A stretch of DNA of 64,000 nt, taken from assembly GCA_021014325.1 (NCBI GenBank), contig CM037472.1, positions 35,364,234-35,428,233 of the forward strand, read 5' to 3'. Shown in pieces: positions 11,218-22,085 of this stretch; position 1 is the stretch's first letter; every line of letters begins with the position of its first letter. This DNA is from Plazaster borealis. Taxonomy: Eukaryota > Echinodermata > Asteroidea > Forcipulatida > Labidiasteridae. The notes beneath the pieces were generated by a model, which was not told where the DNA came from, did not search any database, and was given only the letters and a program-made list of their open reading frames with translations. A program made the translations under genes and the position numbers.

Positions 11218-11359
11218 AAGCTTGCATGAAACTGCAACAAAGGTTGATTCATGTGAATGAAGTTATGCGCAGTGACTATTCTAGTAGCATTGCTGGGTTT
11301 ATGTACTTTTTGTCGAGGGAAGTTGTCCATCTTTCAGAATTGTTTTGGGTTGAGACATG

Positions 11360-11545
11360 ATGAGCACACATGTTTGTGTTGCAGTTGCTCTGTGGACATT
11401 TCTTTGTTCTGCACACTTAAGGAAAATCCTATTCTTCAAAACTGGTGAAAACCCTGTGTGGACGTGTGTAAGTCCACATAGGGCTTCAAAACCCTGCCTT
11501 ATGTCGACCTCTTTTGTTCTCAGGTCCACACTTCGAATGTAATGC
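11360..11545 (-). repeat. dispersed repeat, copy 2
   Basis: Inverted relative of 8385-8560; shares AATGTCCACAG, TGTGGACTTACACACGTCC and the GACCTCTTTTGTTCTCAGGT block. Confidence 0.7.
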
Positions 11546-11689
11546 TTACTCAATAAAGTTTGCATTGAAAATGTTTAACATTCTCAAAATAACGTGGTCT
11601 CACAAAACTGTCCTCATTTCCCAGAAATTTAGACAACAGTACCCACTTGTGTTTTTGGTAATGTACATGTAACCTACAAACTAATAGGA

Positions 11690-12113
11690 AGTAGCTATTA
11701 CTAGTAAACATGCAGGAACAACCATGTATAAATCTCTTTTGGGAGGAGTATCGGCTCTGAAAAGACCACAACCACCTGGGCCCAATTTCATGGCTCTGCT
11801 TACCGCCGAATTCTGCACTCAAGATCACCATTCTTTGCTTACAGGGCAAGCGCCGAATTTCTACACTAGCTGTGTAAGCAAAGAATGCCTAGTAACGTGG
11901 ACTACGCACATGCAAAAGCAGAAATTCCCTGCTAACCTGTGAAATACGCTTGACGTAAGCACAGAATTCCCTGCTTCCATAACCGCCGATTCTTTGCTTA
12001 CGGTAAGCAGAGCCATGAAATTGGGCCCATCGCTCTTTTCAGAGCCACCACTCTTCCCAAAATAAGATTTATAAATGGTTGTACCCGCCAAGTTTACTAG
12101 TAGTAGTTACTTC
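11690..12113. repeat. palindromic MITE interrupted by a foldback element
   Basis: Outer arms: AGTAAACATGCAGGAACAAC with CTCTTTTGGGAGGAG on the left, and their complements (CTCTTCCCAAAATAAGATTT, TTGTACCCGCCAAGTTTACT) on the right. Uninterrupted relative at 54957-55115. Confidence 0.85.
11778..12028. repeat. GGGCCC foldback element nested in the MITE, 251 bp
   Basis: GGGCCCAATTTCATGGCTCT at the left and AGAGCCATGAAATTGGGCCC at the right are exact complements; inner ACCGCCGAATTCTGC arms are also inverted. Confidence 0.9.
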
Positions 12114-12205
12114 TTATCATCCACACCATGCAAATCTTCAAACATCACCTACAAGCTAAAATGTTGGTACACTGCTGGTTAAGTTATAACCACATTAATA
12201 CTGAC

Positions 12206-12348
12206 CTGCTCCTTCACGGTTTGCTCCTTTAAGCTCCAGCTGACCGAGGAGGGAGCTGCCATTGTGTTTATTGAGGTGGGGCTCTAGGAAGGCAACGGGG
12301 AAGGCTCCAGCAAAGGCTGCCAATAGCTCTCCAATAGCTGGCCTGTGC
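12206..12348 (-). CDS. RyR: RyR exon w39
   Basis: 143 bp, phase 2 in, phase 1 out. Encodes [40 protein letters not shown] and [32 protein letters not shown] is the vertebrate match. Donor GTCAGT. Confidence 0.97.
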
Positions 12349-12717
12349 CTAATGTAAGACACAAGAGACAACTCAAGTAATGTTTGATAAACACAATGTT
12401 TGCTGAGTAAGTCAATACTGAATATACATATTGCAAGACTGTCACACACCTACCTTGCTGCCCCCTTCCCCAAACAATTCTGAACGTCATATTCTACAAG
12501 CGAAAGACATTATCTTAGTGGTTCTAACCAGACAACATACAAAAAAGACTGTGACAATTTTACCCCTCAATGTTCAGCAGTAGTTGATAACATCAATTAC
12601 AAGAATTTCATATGTGTACTTTGCCTTGTGATTGTTTTCCAGTTTCTACAAACCAATTTTCAAGTCAGACCAGGAAAGCTTTTCAGGGTGTTTAACTGCC
12701 CTTCATCTGGGTAAATT

Positions 12718-12879
12718 CACTACTAAAAATTGTATTCTTGAAATAAGAAAAGAAAATCTTATTTCTAGAAAACATTCTTTTGTCACTCCCTAGAAAAATG
12801 TTCTTTTAAGAGTGACACAGGAAATTTTTTCTTGAAATAAGACTTTTTCTTATTTCAAGAATCCCATTTTTAGCAGTGT
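12718..12879. repeat. short MITE, CACTACTAAAAAT ends
   Basis: TIRs CACTACTAAAAATTGTATTC and the complement of GAATCCCATTTTTAGCAGTG, followed by inverted TTGAAATAAGAAA blocks. Confidence 0.85.
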
Positions 12880-14250
12880 TTGTTGATACAGATAATACTC
12901 ACAAACAAATTTACATAGGTGTAAGTGTCATTAAGAATTCTAATAAAAGCAGAAAACAAATTGTCTCTCTCTCTACATTAGCTATCAATGACATTTTGAT
13001 CAAAATTTTAGTGATAGTTTTGCTTTTGCGATGCCATGACAGTTTACACTGTCCACTGCATAATATATAGCATTCGTCCACTGCATTATACCAGCACAGC
13101 ATGGACACACTTACAAAAGGCACTCCACCAATGATCATGCAGTATTTTTCAGCTACAATTTCAATTTCTCATTCAAGCAAAAATTGAAACTATCAGAAAG
13201 ATAGGTTGTAAATCCCCCAAAAGATCAAATTGTGAAACTTGGCTCCCTTTCCAAAATACAGTTCACAATGATTATGTTCAAACTTCTTTTCACAATTCAG
13301 ATTTTAATTTATGCAGAACATGGTGGAGTGCCCTGTACAGTTGTCAGCGTTGCTTTATGCATCGTTAGCAATTTGTGTTTGCACCACAAAGCTGTTGGGG
13401 TAAAAACAGAGTGTTAAGAATAGCAGTTTATTTCATCGATTAATTTAAAAGCCAAGGTATATGATTAGTTTTTATGATCTCTTCTTGTATTAAAAATGTT
13501 ACAAATATTTATGAGTAGACATGACAAAAGTGCCTCATTTATGTTGAGATTACAATGTGCAGAAAGTGATTAGAGTGTAAAGTCAATCCCGTTTATTAAT
13601 TTCATGCTTGCAAGGTGTGCGCAATCATCAGAATCCGAGATCAAGCTTTGATTGGATTTCCAACACGGAAAGATCAGAAATGCAGTGCCACATTTTTGAT
13701 GGATTACGTTTTGGCGAAAGATGATTACATTTGGTTGGATCATTGACTTGAAGACTCCATGGCTGAATATGTGAACAAGCAGCAAAAGTGAAAGTGCCAG
13801 AGTGCCAAAAGTGAGAGCCTTTTTAACGGACAAAAGCAACAGAATCTACTCAGACTCTGTCTCTTGTAGGCCATTTTAACGCCTCATACTGAAAGCCCAC
13901 AGCTAGCAAACACCGGGTCTTAGCCAGAGTCAGAGTCAAAGCCAAAGCCAAAGCCAAAGCCAAAGTCTAAGCAGAAGCTGCAATTTTTGAAAGGCCCTTT
14001 ATGTGCCACCTTACTGATGCTTTATTAAAGTGAATAGTAGTGTAAGTGAACCATACAAGTTTACCACCAGTGCAACAGAACCTTGTCAATGACCTCACAT
14101 TTCTATAGTAATAGACTGTGGGAACTTTGAACTTCTGGGACCATTGTGGTCCCAACCATATGGAGTTTTACGTGGGCAGGATTTTGTTATGAAGCACAAG
14201 TGTAACAGAAGCACTTATATACCTGTTTAAGTGTGTTGTGTTGTCATTTA
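12880..14250. other. intron between w38 and w39, nothing recognised
   Basis: AT-rich intronic sequence. Only notable point is a run of (AAAGCC) units near 13931-13965 and an AGTCAGAGTCAAAG tract. No coding or RNA-gene signal seen. Confidence 0.5.
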
Positions 14251-14370
14251 GCCTTCGAGAAAGACTCTGCTAGGTTTGAATCGTCAGGCCATTAACTACT
14301 ATTTTTTGCATTTATACCATAGGTCCCTTCACTTGGTAAGCAGCTTGCAACAGCTAATTCTATGTTCTCA
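14251..14370. repeat. foldback element, copy 2 (partial, inverted)
   Basis: Contains GACTCTGCTAGGTTTGAATC, GTCAGGCCATTAACTA and CATTTATACCATAGGTCC, the inverted counterpart of 481-638. Confidence 0.7.
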
Positions 14371-14929
14371 CTTTACCAGGTAGACACATTTCATGAAACC
14401 TTTCAACATAACAACCTTGCTTGAAGCTGACTCATTTTGTTTCATAATCAAGTTGTCACAAGATCTACTTAATCGTACCTTCCATTCAGAAGCTTGAAAG
14501 TGGTTTATATATAAATAGTTCAAACAAAGACCACATGAATCATGGTTTCATCAAATCACAACACTTGAGGCAATTACTTCCTAAATAACGTCACTTCAGA
14601 AATTGGGAGCCAGTCTAAAGCATTAATGTTTGCAAATGTGAATGACACTAGTGTAGCAATATGTAGGAATATTTTCAAAGTTATTGTAGAAAGTAGTTTA
14701 TATTATAACTATTGCGAAGCATAATCAAACTTCAAATAATTTATTGCACTTTTCCAAGAAATAAGTGGTGCCTGTAACCGCGAGTGTCTTGTCGCAGCAA
14801 ATCTGTTAAATGAGCTGAAACCACACAAAGAGTTTACATTGACATTGTATGTTAGTGTCACACAGCTACGGCCTGTTCATATTCACACAAACGCTCATAT
14901 GGCACACCAAACATAACACCATAAATACT

Positions 14930-15300
14930 TAAAGGCACTGAACATGTTTGGAAATTGTCAAAGACCAGTCTTCTCGCTTGGTGTATCCCAACATATGCAT
15001 AAAATAACAAGCCTGTGAAAATTTGGGCTCAATTGGTCATCGAAGTTGCAAGAAAACGATGAAAGAAAAAACACCCTTGTTGTACAATTGTGTGCTTTCA
15101 GATAGGAATAAAAACTTCTTGCAAGAAATTTTTATTATTTTAGTGAGAAATTACCTCTTTCTCAAAAACTACGGTACTTCAGAGGGAGTCGTTTCCTACA
15201 ATGTTTTATACTATCAACAGCTCTCTGTTGCTTGTTACCAAGTAAGTTTTTATGCTAATATTCGTTTTGAGTCATTACCAAACATATACGATACCTTTAA
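14930..15300 (+). repeat. 371-bp dispersed repeat, copy 1
   Basis: From TTAAAGGCACTGAACATG to ATACGATACCTTTAA. Near-identical copy at 19388-19758, including CAACATATGCATAAAATAAC and CTTGTTACCAAGTAAGTTTT. The ends are imperfect inverted repeats. Confidence 0.9.
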
Positions 15301-15416
15301 ACAATTAATCTTCCCTAATCACCACTTCCAGATCCAGCACAAATATTGATCTATGAACTTCGCACACAAAAAAACACACGCACATAAACACCCATAATTG
15401 TCAATCGATGCTGTAA

Positions 15417-15523
15417 ACCAAGGACTTCTCTTTGTTCTCCCATTGTTTGGGCGAAAGTGAAGCGAGGACGTCCTCCCTCATCCAAACACCTGGATCCCTT
15501 TTCTTGAAGTCCTTGGTTTCATC
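15417..15523. repeat. short palindromic element (AAGGACTTC ends), copy 2
   Basis: AACCAAGGACTTCTCTTTGT to GAAGTCCTTGGTTTC; same family as 9638-9732. Confidence 0.75.
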
Positions 15524-15756
15524 AGTTAGACACTGCCAACCAATCTGACAGATTCAGTTTGAGAGGTCCTCCCCCTCTTGTTCTATTGTTCCCTGTTGAA
15601 AAGAATTCCTCTCAGGAGTAAAACTTGAACAAAGAATACCTTGTGGGGAAGTATTGTCCTATTGTATAAAGGATCCCCACAAGTGCCTGCACATAAGAAT
15701 GCCTTTGTCTCACAAAATTTGAGCAACTACTGTCATTGAACAACTAGTTAATCAAC

Positions 15757-16265
15757 CTTGTTCCCAGGGGTGATCGATCTTGCCGCACCATTTTTTTCCA
15801 GCATGCCTTGCTCGCTCATAACCCCTGGAATTGGTTCATTAAAATGTGCCAGAATCTGGCACATTTTATTTAGGCCTGTGGCCGATCCACTTTACGCACC
15901 TGCTCAAGTATGGTAACCCACAAAAGAGGCATTAAGTCAAAGAGCAACTGGTCCTCTCTTATTCTTCTTTGATCTTATATTATGTCTAACTGTATGCAGT
16001 TTAGGGTGACCTTGTAAAAACATGATTAATTCGAAATGGAAAACTTGTTAAAATACTTGCATTTTGACATGCACGTACTAAGCGTCCTACAAGCGCCATA
16101 CAAGCGCTCGAAAGTCTTTAACAAGCTTGCAAGCGAAGTAGTCACTTTTGGGAGCCAATCAGCGGGTTTTTTCAGTACTTCCCATCCAGGACGAGAGGTA
16201 TCAATACGGCACGCTGGACGAGAGGTATCAATACGGCACGCTGCCCATTGGTAGCGAAGCTGCTA
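15757..16265 (+). repeat. dispersed repeat, copy 1
   Basis: Shares CTTGTTCCCAG, AAAAGAGGCAT, GAGCAACTGGTCC, TTCTTCTTTGATC and GAGGTATC-ATACGGCAC with 32664-33145 in the same order. Includes a 27-bp tandem duplication around 16188-16241. Confidence 0.8.
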
Positions 16266-16507
16266 GTTAGTTTGATTAACCTGAATTAAGAATGGATGCA
16301 GGTATCCAAACAAATGCTGTACCTTCCCTGATGAAACTAGGGCAATGGGTTATGTATGCAGCTTAGTGTTATGTTAGGATATTATTCAACATGCATTAGC
16401 ATACAAGTGTTAAACAAAATGAGACAAACAGAGTGAAGGCAATTGTGTCATAGTTATGAGCATGCAGTGCTGTTTGTGTGTATTTGAGGTATAGTTACTC
16501 CAATTAC

Positions 16508-16534
16508 CTGTCGATGCTCTCCTTAACCTCCATG
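16508..16534 (-). CDS. RyR: RyR candidate cassette microexon w38 (27 nt)
   Basis: 27 nt, phase 2 in and out. Would encode SMEVKESID between YVN and RHRPAIGEL. Acceptor TTTTCAG, donor GTAATT. The flanking exons align with vertebrate RyR without any gap when it is skipped ([14 protein letters not shown] against SIYVERQRSALGEC), so if real it is an optional insertion. It is supported only by splice-site quality and phase, with no homologous peptide. Confidence 0.5.
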
Positions 16535-17212
16535 CTGAAAAGGCGAGAGAAGTGGTTACCACACGGTAACCGTGGGACGGAACATTAGAAAAGAGAACAT
16601 GCCGTGGTATATAACATGTATGATGTCAGTGCATCGGGAGAACAAAATAAATATTAATATAAACTAATTAATAACTGTCAAATTAGTACATGATTTTTCT
16701 CTTGACTGATGAGAGAGGAAAAAGGTCACGTTTCGGTTTCGAAACTCGGTAAGCATTCAGTAACAAACTTGTTCATGGTGCACAATAATTTGCAGGATGT
16801 TTATGAGGGTGGATAACTTATATCGGCTTTGATCATTAGATAATAACATTGGAAAACATCAAAAACTCTTGTTTTGTTGTCATTGAAAGTTTGAAAATTT
16901 GGATCTTCTTACAACTCTGCTGCATACACTGACCATCTGTTTAGCTACATGAATTGAACCGAATCCAATTCAAACTATTTCATGTACAAGTAGTTGTATG
17001 TAGGGAGCTCCGGGTAAGAATTCATTTAATAAGACACTACAATTGGGTTGCTTTGTCACACTTGTCTATATCATCACTTATTTGGTCAGATTTCAAGTGA
17101 AAATCTGGTTCAAGTCTATTATAATACACAGTTCTCATAAGCCGCTTCATCACACCCGAGGGCGTCTCAAAGTGCTCAATATTTGTTCTATAAGGTATTG
17201 TGGAGCTATGTT

Positions 17213-17462
17213 TGAAATATAAGACCCATTTATTTACATAGCACTATGTCATGGTTTACAAGGTGCTGTGGCGCAATCTGCAGCCAACCATACCCGAAAA
17301 CACCAGGGCGAACCCCTTCTCTTAACGATAAGTGTGCTGGGTTCTTTTATGTGCATTACACAAAACACTGAACCAACGGCTTAACGTCACATCCGAAGTA
17401 CAAAGCAATAATGGTTAAGTGTCTTGCTAAAGGACACAAGTATCAAGACCGGGACTCGAACA
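17213..17462 (-). mobile_element. tRNA-derived SINE, truncated
   Basis: Minus strand: CGAGTCCCGGTCTTGATACT, AGCAAGACACTTAACCATTA, GAGAAGGGGTTCGCCCTGGT, then ACCTTGTAAACCATGACA tail. The head is missing, cut at about 17460 where GGGCCC-family foldback sequence begins. Confidence 0.8.
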
Positions 17463-17581
17463 ATATTTTCTGCTTAGCGGCTCTATGAAATTGGGCTCTT
17501 GTCTATATAATAATGACTATAATTTATTTTTTATACAAACAAAATTATATAAACACTTTTATACAGCATTCTGTGACTTAC

Positions 17582-17663
17582 CTGTTGACGTAGATAGATT
17601 TATCGGCTCCCAGTGAGTAGAGACTGCTCAGGAGTTTGTAGCAGGCAACCTGAACCTGATCCA
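17582..17663 (-). CDS. RyR: RyR exon w37
   Basis: 82 bp, phase 1 in, phase 2 out. Encodes LDQVQVACYKLLSSLYSLGA then DKSIYVN, matching [26 protein letters not shown]. Can splice in frame either to microexon w38 or directly to w39. Donor GTAAGT. Confidence 0.96.
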
Positions 17664-17757
17664 CTGTTGGCAAAAAAGAATCACACAATATCATTTACTG
17701 AACCATCAGGCCCCCTGAAATTACGCCTGAACAGAAACTCATGAATAATCAACTTAC

Positions 17758-17999
17758 AGAGTATATCCTGACCAAACTGGTGTCTCCCGAGGTGGCTGAA
17801 CAAGCTGGTTAGGACCGGTATGAGAACGCCCGGTACGTAGTTGACCACCATGCTACCCTTGACCACCTGGGTCGTCTTAATGTGAGTGAAGCGACCATTC
17901 TTGACATTCTGGACGGTGGCCGTGAAGTCGTCAGCAGCGTGCTGGAAGAAGCTGACAAGACCTTTCTTGACCACATCCGAGCTGTGCTTCATCACAGAG
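17758..17999 (-). CDS. RyR: RyR exon w36
   Basis: 242 bp, phase 2 in, phase 1 out. Encodes SVMKHSSDVVKKGLVSFFQH, AADDFTATVQNVKNGRFTHI, NYVPGVLIPVLTSLFSHLGR and HQFGQDIL; MLSSLFEHIGQHQFGEDLIL is the vertebrate counterpart. Donor GTAAGT. Confidence 0.97.
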
Positions 18000-18123
18000 C
18001 TAGACGGAAGAAAAGGGGCCGCAGTAAGTTTCTTATTAGGATTTGATTCTTTCATGGAGTACAAAGAAGTGATTAATTGGGGTTTGGCTTTTACTGCTGT
18101 GACCATGAATTTGTCAACTAATC

Positions 18124-18368
18124 CATAAAATAATAATAATACCAGAGTCTTATATAGCACACTTATCTACCAATACAATACTCAAGGCACTGGAACAAAG
18201 AGAAACAATTTTAAGACTTTGAAATTGTTGATTATGAGACCGATTTATGTAGCATCTATGTAGCACCTAAGTGTTCACAAGGTGCTGTTCTGCACTCAGC
18301 AGTCACTGCCAGAAACACCGGGGCAAACCCCTTCTCTTAGCTATAAGTCTAACTGGGTTCTTTTACGA
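18124..18368 (-). mobile_element. tRNA-derived SINE 3' part
   Basis: Minus strand body (AAAAGAACCCAGTTAGAC, GAGAAGGGGTTTGCCCCGGT, CAGCACCTTGTGAACAC) and a tail with GTGCTATATAAGACT followed by (ATT)n. Confidence 0.75.
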
Positions 18369-18417
18369 CTATTTCAAGTACAAGGCAGCGGCAACCACCA
18401 ACGGTGGGCACAATCAA

Positions 18418-18530
18418 GGTAATGTACCCCGTGGGGTACATCACTCATGTTCTCCTAAGCCATGTACATGCGTCTTTGTAGCGCATAACGTGATTGGTTC
18501 TCGACCATGATGAACAACTCCACTACATCC
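18418..18530 (+). repeat. dispersed repeat fragment (TACATGCGTCTTTGTA)
   Basis: Related, in inverted orientation, to 52830-52980: both carry GTTCTCGACCA, AAGACGCATG and a GTATGTACCCC-type stretch. Confidence 0.6.
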
Positions 18531-18678
18531 GCATGGTCTCAGATCATCTTCAATTACAATGACATGTTTTAATAAGAATACATTTAAGGGCATCCCTGTC
18601 CAATGTCCCCTTTTTAAAGTCTTTTACTGCACAAAAGTTGGCGCACATTACAATTCACATCTTAGTATCCATGGTTAC

Positions 18679-18739
18679 CTTGCATCCATTGACTGAGCAA
18701 CAACCCTCAAGCATCGGATGATACTCTGTAGGTCTCGAC
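18679..18739 (-). CDS. RyR: RyR exon w35 (61-bp mini-exon)
   Basis: 61 bp, phase 1 in, phase 2 out. Encodes GRDLQSIIRCLRVVAQSMDA, matching NDATSIVNCLHILGQTLDAR. Acceptor TGCAG, donor GTAACC. Confidence 0.93.
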
Positions 18740-18984
18740 CTGCATCAATGAAAAACAACAATTTCAAAATTTCAAAGTTTATTAGCAGTGGAACAACGAA
18801 ATTACCTCTCAAAAATTAAAAAGTATATTTTTTTGTTTACGTATTGTGTATTTGAGTTAAAAAGCATCCCCTTAAGGTGATCCCTCTCCTGCCTCTTCCT
18901 TCTGTGGCGTAAACTTGGGAGTGATCCCTGATTAAAGGCAGTCCCAGGTTGAATGGTTTCTGACTGGCACTCCCGAACAAAGAG

Positions 18985-19110
18985 ATTAACAATATAGAGA
19001 AACTGCCAATATTAGGGCTAGATACCTCAGTTGGTAGCGAGCCGGCACACAGATTCAAATCCTGCTTTGTTAATTTTTCTCTCTGTTCAACCCCCCAAAA
19101 AATTATTGAT
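18985..19110 (+). mobile_element. tRNA-like SINE fragment (type 2)
   Basis: GGGCTAGATACCTCAGTTGG (A-box-like) and AGATTCAAATCCTGC (B-box-like) preceded by AACAATATAGAGAAACTGCC. Same family as 42860-43030 and 53040-53175; not a folded tRNA. Confidence 0.75.
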
Positions 19111-19223
19111 TTTTTAATGTACAAAAATTGTTTAACTGTTTGTTTTCAATATTCATTGGTAGCCTTTGGTTTCATCCAAGTAATTAAAAATTAACCTCCT
19201 TCTGAGACTTCACAGAAACTCAC

Positions 19224-19273
19224 CGAACAAGTTGATTTTCTGTCGAACTAAATGTGACAGCTTGCAGAACAGA
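19224..19273 (-). CDS. RyR: RyR exon w34 (50-bp mini-exon)
   Basis: 50 bp, phase 2 in, phase 1 out. Encodes SLFCKLSHLVRQKINLFG, matching SLFCKLGVLVRHRISLFG. Acceptor TTTAG, donor GTGAGT. Confidence 0.95.
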
Positions 19274-19387
19274 CTAAATAGGAGAGAAAAAGAGGATACG
19301 AGCATTAATTCAACATCAGGAAATTTGGTTGATGACAATTTAGTTTTAAACTTCTACATATGCTACTTGTATGCATTGATTAATAGG

Positions 19388-19758
19388 TTAAAGGCACTGA
19401 ACACATTTGGAAATTGTCAAAGACCAGTGTTCTCACTTGGTGTATCCCAACATATGCATAAAATAACAAGCCTGTGAAAATTTGGGCTCAATTGGTCATC
19501 GAAGTTGCAAGAAAATGATGAAAGAAAAAACACCCTTGTTGTACAAATTTGTGTGCTTTCAGATAGGAATAAAAACTTCTTGCAAGAAGTTTTTATTATT
19601 TTAGTGAGAAATTACCTCTTTCTCAAAAACTACGTTACTTAGGGAGTCGTTTCCTACAATGTTTTATACTATCAACAGCTCTCCGTTGCTTGTTACCAAG
19701 TAAGTTTTTATGCTAATATTTGTTTTGAGTCATTACCAAACGTGTACGATACCTTTAA
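19388..19758 (+). repeat. 371-bp dispersed repeat, copy 2
   Basis: Near-identical to 14930-15300; small differences such as ATGATGAAAG for ACGATGAAAG. The high similarity indicates recent movement or gene conversion within the gene. Confidence 0.9.
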
Positions 19759-20195
19759 TCATCTGTTTGGCTAAAACTAATGACACTGTTTTAAATAAGT
19801 TTCACCTCAAACAGACAAAAAAGGGGAAAGTTTTGTTTCACTAATCAAATTGTTTGAAACCATTTGAACTTTTTTATATATTTTTAATTATTGATAAAAA
19901 AAAACAGTCCAAGAGAATAATTTTAAAACATGAAAATATCAGCACCATAATTGGTATCACATATGACAATGAGAAATGATTTTTAAAAAGTTACATTCAC
20001 AGGGAAAAAAAAGGTGAAAATATACAAATAACTGACACCTAATAAACAAATTTTGGTACATGTATCAATCAAACCATCTGATGAAATACTCTAGGAATTT
20101 CTATTAAAAGTCAATCACTTTTTTGTCTGTCTCTACTGAAATTAACACAACTGTTCCTCTGAATCTAAAGCCATGTCCGAACCAAGCATCTTTGA

Positions 20196-20953
20196 CTATG
20201 GCTAAGGCTGTTGGCTGCAACAACAAAACGTCGCAACAGTGCAAAAATGTCGTGTCTCGAGTTTGCAAAAACGTTGTATCTCGCGTTTGCAAAAATGTCA
20301 TATCTTGAGTTTGCAAAAACATTGTATCTCGAGTTTGCAAAAACGTTGTATCTCGAGTTTGCAAAAACGTTGTATCTCAAGTTTTCAAAAACGTTGTATC
20401 TCGAGTTTGCAAAAACATTTTATCTTGAGTTTGCAAAAACATTGTATCTCGAGTTTGCAAAACCGTTGTATCTCGAGTTTGCGAAAACGTTGTATCTCGA
20501 GTTTGCAAAAACATTGTATCTCGAGTTTGCAAAAACGTTGTATCTCGAGTTTTCAAAAACGTTGTATCTCGAGTTTGCAAAAACGTTGTATCTCAAGTTT
20601 GCAAAAACATTTTATCTTGAGTTTGCAAAAACATTTTATCTTGAGTTTGCAAAAACATTGTATCTCGAGTTTGCAAAAACATTTTATCTTGAGTTTGCAA
20701 AAACATTGTATCTCGAGTTTGCAAAAACGTTGTATCTCGAGTTTGCAAAAACGTTGTATCTCGAGTTTGCAAAAACATTGTATCTCGCACGAAAAAGCTC
20801 CGGCAAAACCGTTGTATCTCGGCGCGTAATTGTTTTGACAATTTTCAAACTTGAGCGTAACATAAGTGCTATTTTACGAGATACAAAGTTTTTGCACTGA
20901 CACAACGAATAGGACTTTCTGGTGTTACAGCCATAGCCACTGCCAAAGCCATC
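20196..20953. repeat. foldback element hosting a minisatellite
   Basis: Left end GGCTGTTGGCTGCAACAACA with CAGTGCAAAAATG, right end CAAAGTTTTTGCACTG and GTGTTACAGCCATAGCC are imperfect complements that bracket the 24-bp array. Confidence 0.65.
20239..20788. repeat. 24-bp minisatellite, about 23 units
   Basis: Unit GTTTGCAAAAACGTTGTATC plus TCGA (24 bp). Variant units carry CATTGTATC, CATTTTATCTTGA or GTTTTC. Because the unit is a multiple of three, several frames stay open on both strands (EFAKTLYL and MFLQTRDT repeats), which is a by-product of the array. Confidence 0.95.
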
Positions 20954-21489
20954 GATTCTGACACATTAATTATCTCACTCTTGTAACTATACTATTTGAC
21001 AATTATTTTCTAGTCAGTAACTATCTGTATCTACTGATTATTGTAGAAAATTCAACAGAAATTTAGTTCATCGCTCTGCAGCTGAGGAGTACCAACAGAA
21101 AACAGTATTCACTCAAATGTCAACCATCTTCACAAAGAATGATAACAGATGTCTGTAAACAACAATAACATTATCACTGTACAAGAAGTTCTTGTTCTGT
21201 TGAGACAAAAACAAATCCAAAATGCTTCTTAAAAAGAAAACGAATCATCGATTCAAACTTAAATTTTGATGACACCGCTATTTGAAAAGAAACATGGGTT
21301 CATCACATACACGTAAGAGTGTTTACTCAAGAAATACAATAATTGCTCCAACATAAAGTCATGAGAGCCAATTGGCTCAGTCTTGCTCCCTAGCCAAAAA
21401 AAAGAAAGAAAATGCTTTCATTTGATGCAATCAAGCAGTCCAACTTTTATTGCCAAAAACCAAGGTCATTTAAAAAATAATAATAATTA

Positions 21490-21841
21490 TGAGAAATCGC
21501 CTAATTTCACAAGGCTGGACGGCCACTTCAAGGTGAGGGCTACACTTAACCGATTTAGGCTAATCAACTGCCACCAGAGGCACGTTGCCACCTACTCCTG
21601 GGGCTGAAACAGGGTTACCCCTTCACAGTCCGTAAGGATGTAGGCATGCTGGGCATCATCCACTAGGAGCCTGGCTGATAGAGCAGAATGCACTACCTTC
21701 CCACCTTTTACGAAGCAATTATGGTTAAGTGCCTTGCTCAAGGGCACAAGTGCCATGACCGGGATTCAAACCCACACTCTGCTGTGGACAACACCAGAGC
21801 TTTGGTCCGGTGAACTAGACCGCTTGGCCAAGACACGCCAC
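21490..21841 (-). mobile_element. tRNA-derived SINE, near full length variant
   Basis: Minus strand: head TGGCGTGTCTTGGCCAAGCG at 21841, B-box-like GTGTGGGTTTGAATCCCGGT, ACTTGTGCCCTTGAGCAAGG, then a body differing from the 10871-11217 copy (CAGCCAGGCTCCTAG) and a GAAATTAGGCGATTTC end. Confidence 0.8.
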
Positions 21842-22085
21842 AAGTCATGATATGACTGCAGCATGACTGCATGAACTTTCAACAGCTTGTGTGAGATGAA
21901 TGCACGACAAATAATCAGTGATAAAAGACGTACAAAATATCAAAATATTTGAAAGAGCACTGTTGAGAATTGCTTAGGAAAACCAAACCGAACTGCAAAT
22001 GCAAGCAACCCAACTAAGGTTGATGGCGATAGTATTCTGCTAGAAGACCCTTTGATGTTTTGAGGTTGAAATGCTAACAATTGTT

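Noticed and set aside
15023..15349. 108-codon plus-strand open frame
   Set aside because: Lies in the 371-bp dispersed repeat; its other copy at 19388-19758 does not keep the frame.
20211..20900. 229-codon open frame with EFAKTLYL repeats on the plus strand (and several minus-strand frames)
   Set aside because: It is the 24-bp minisatellite read through; all in-phase frames stay open because the unit is a multiple of three. No conserved domain and no flanking coding sequence.
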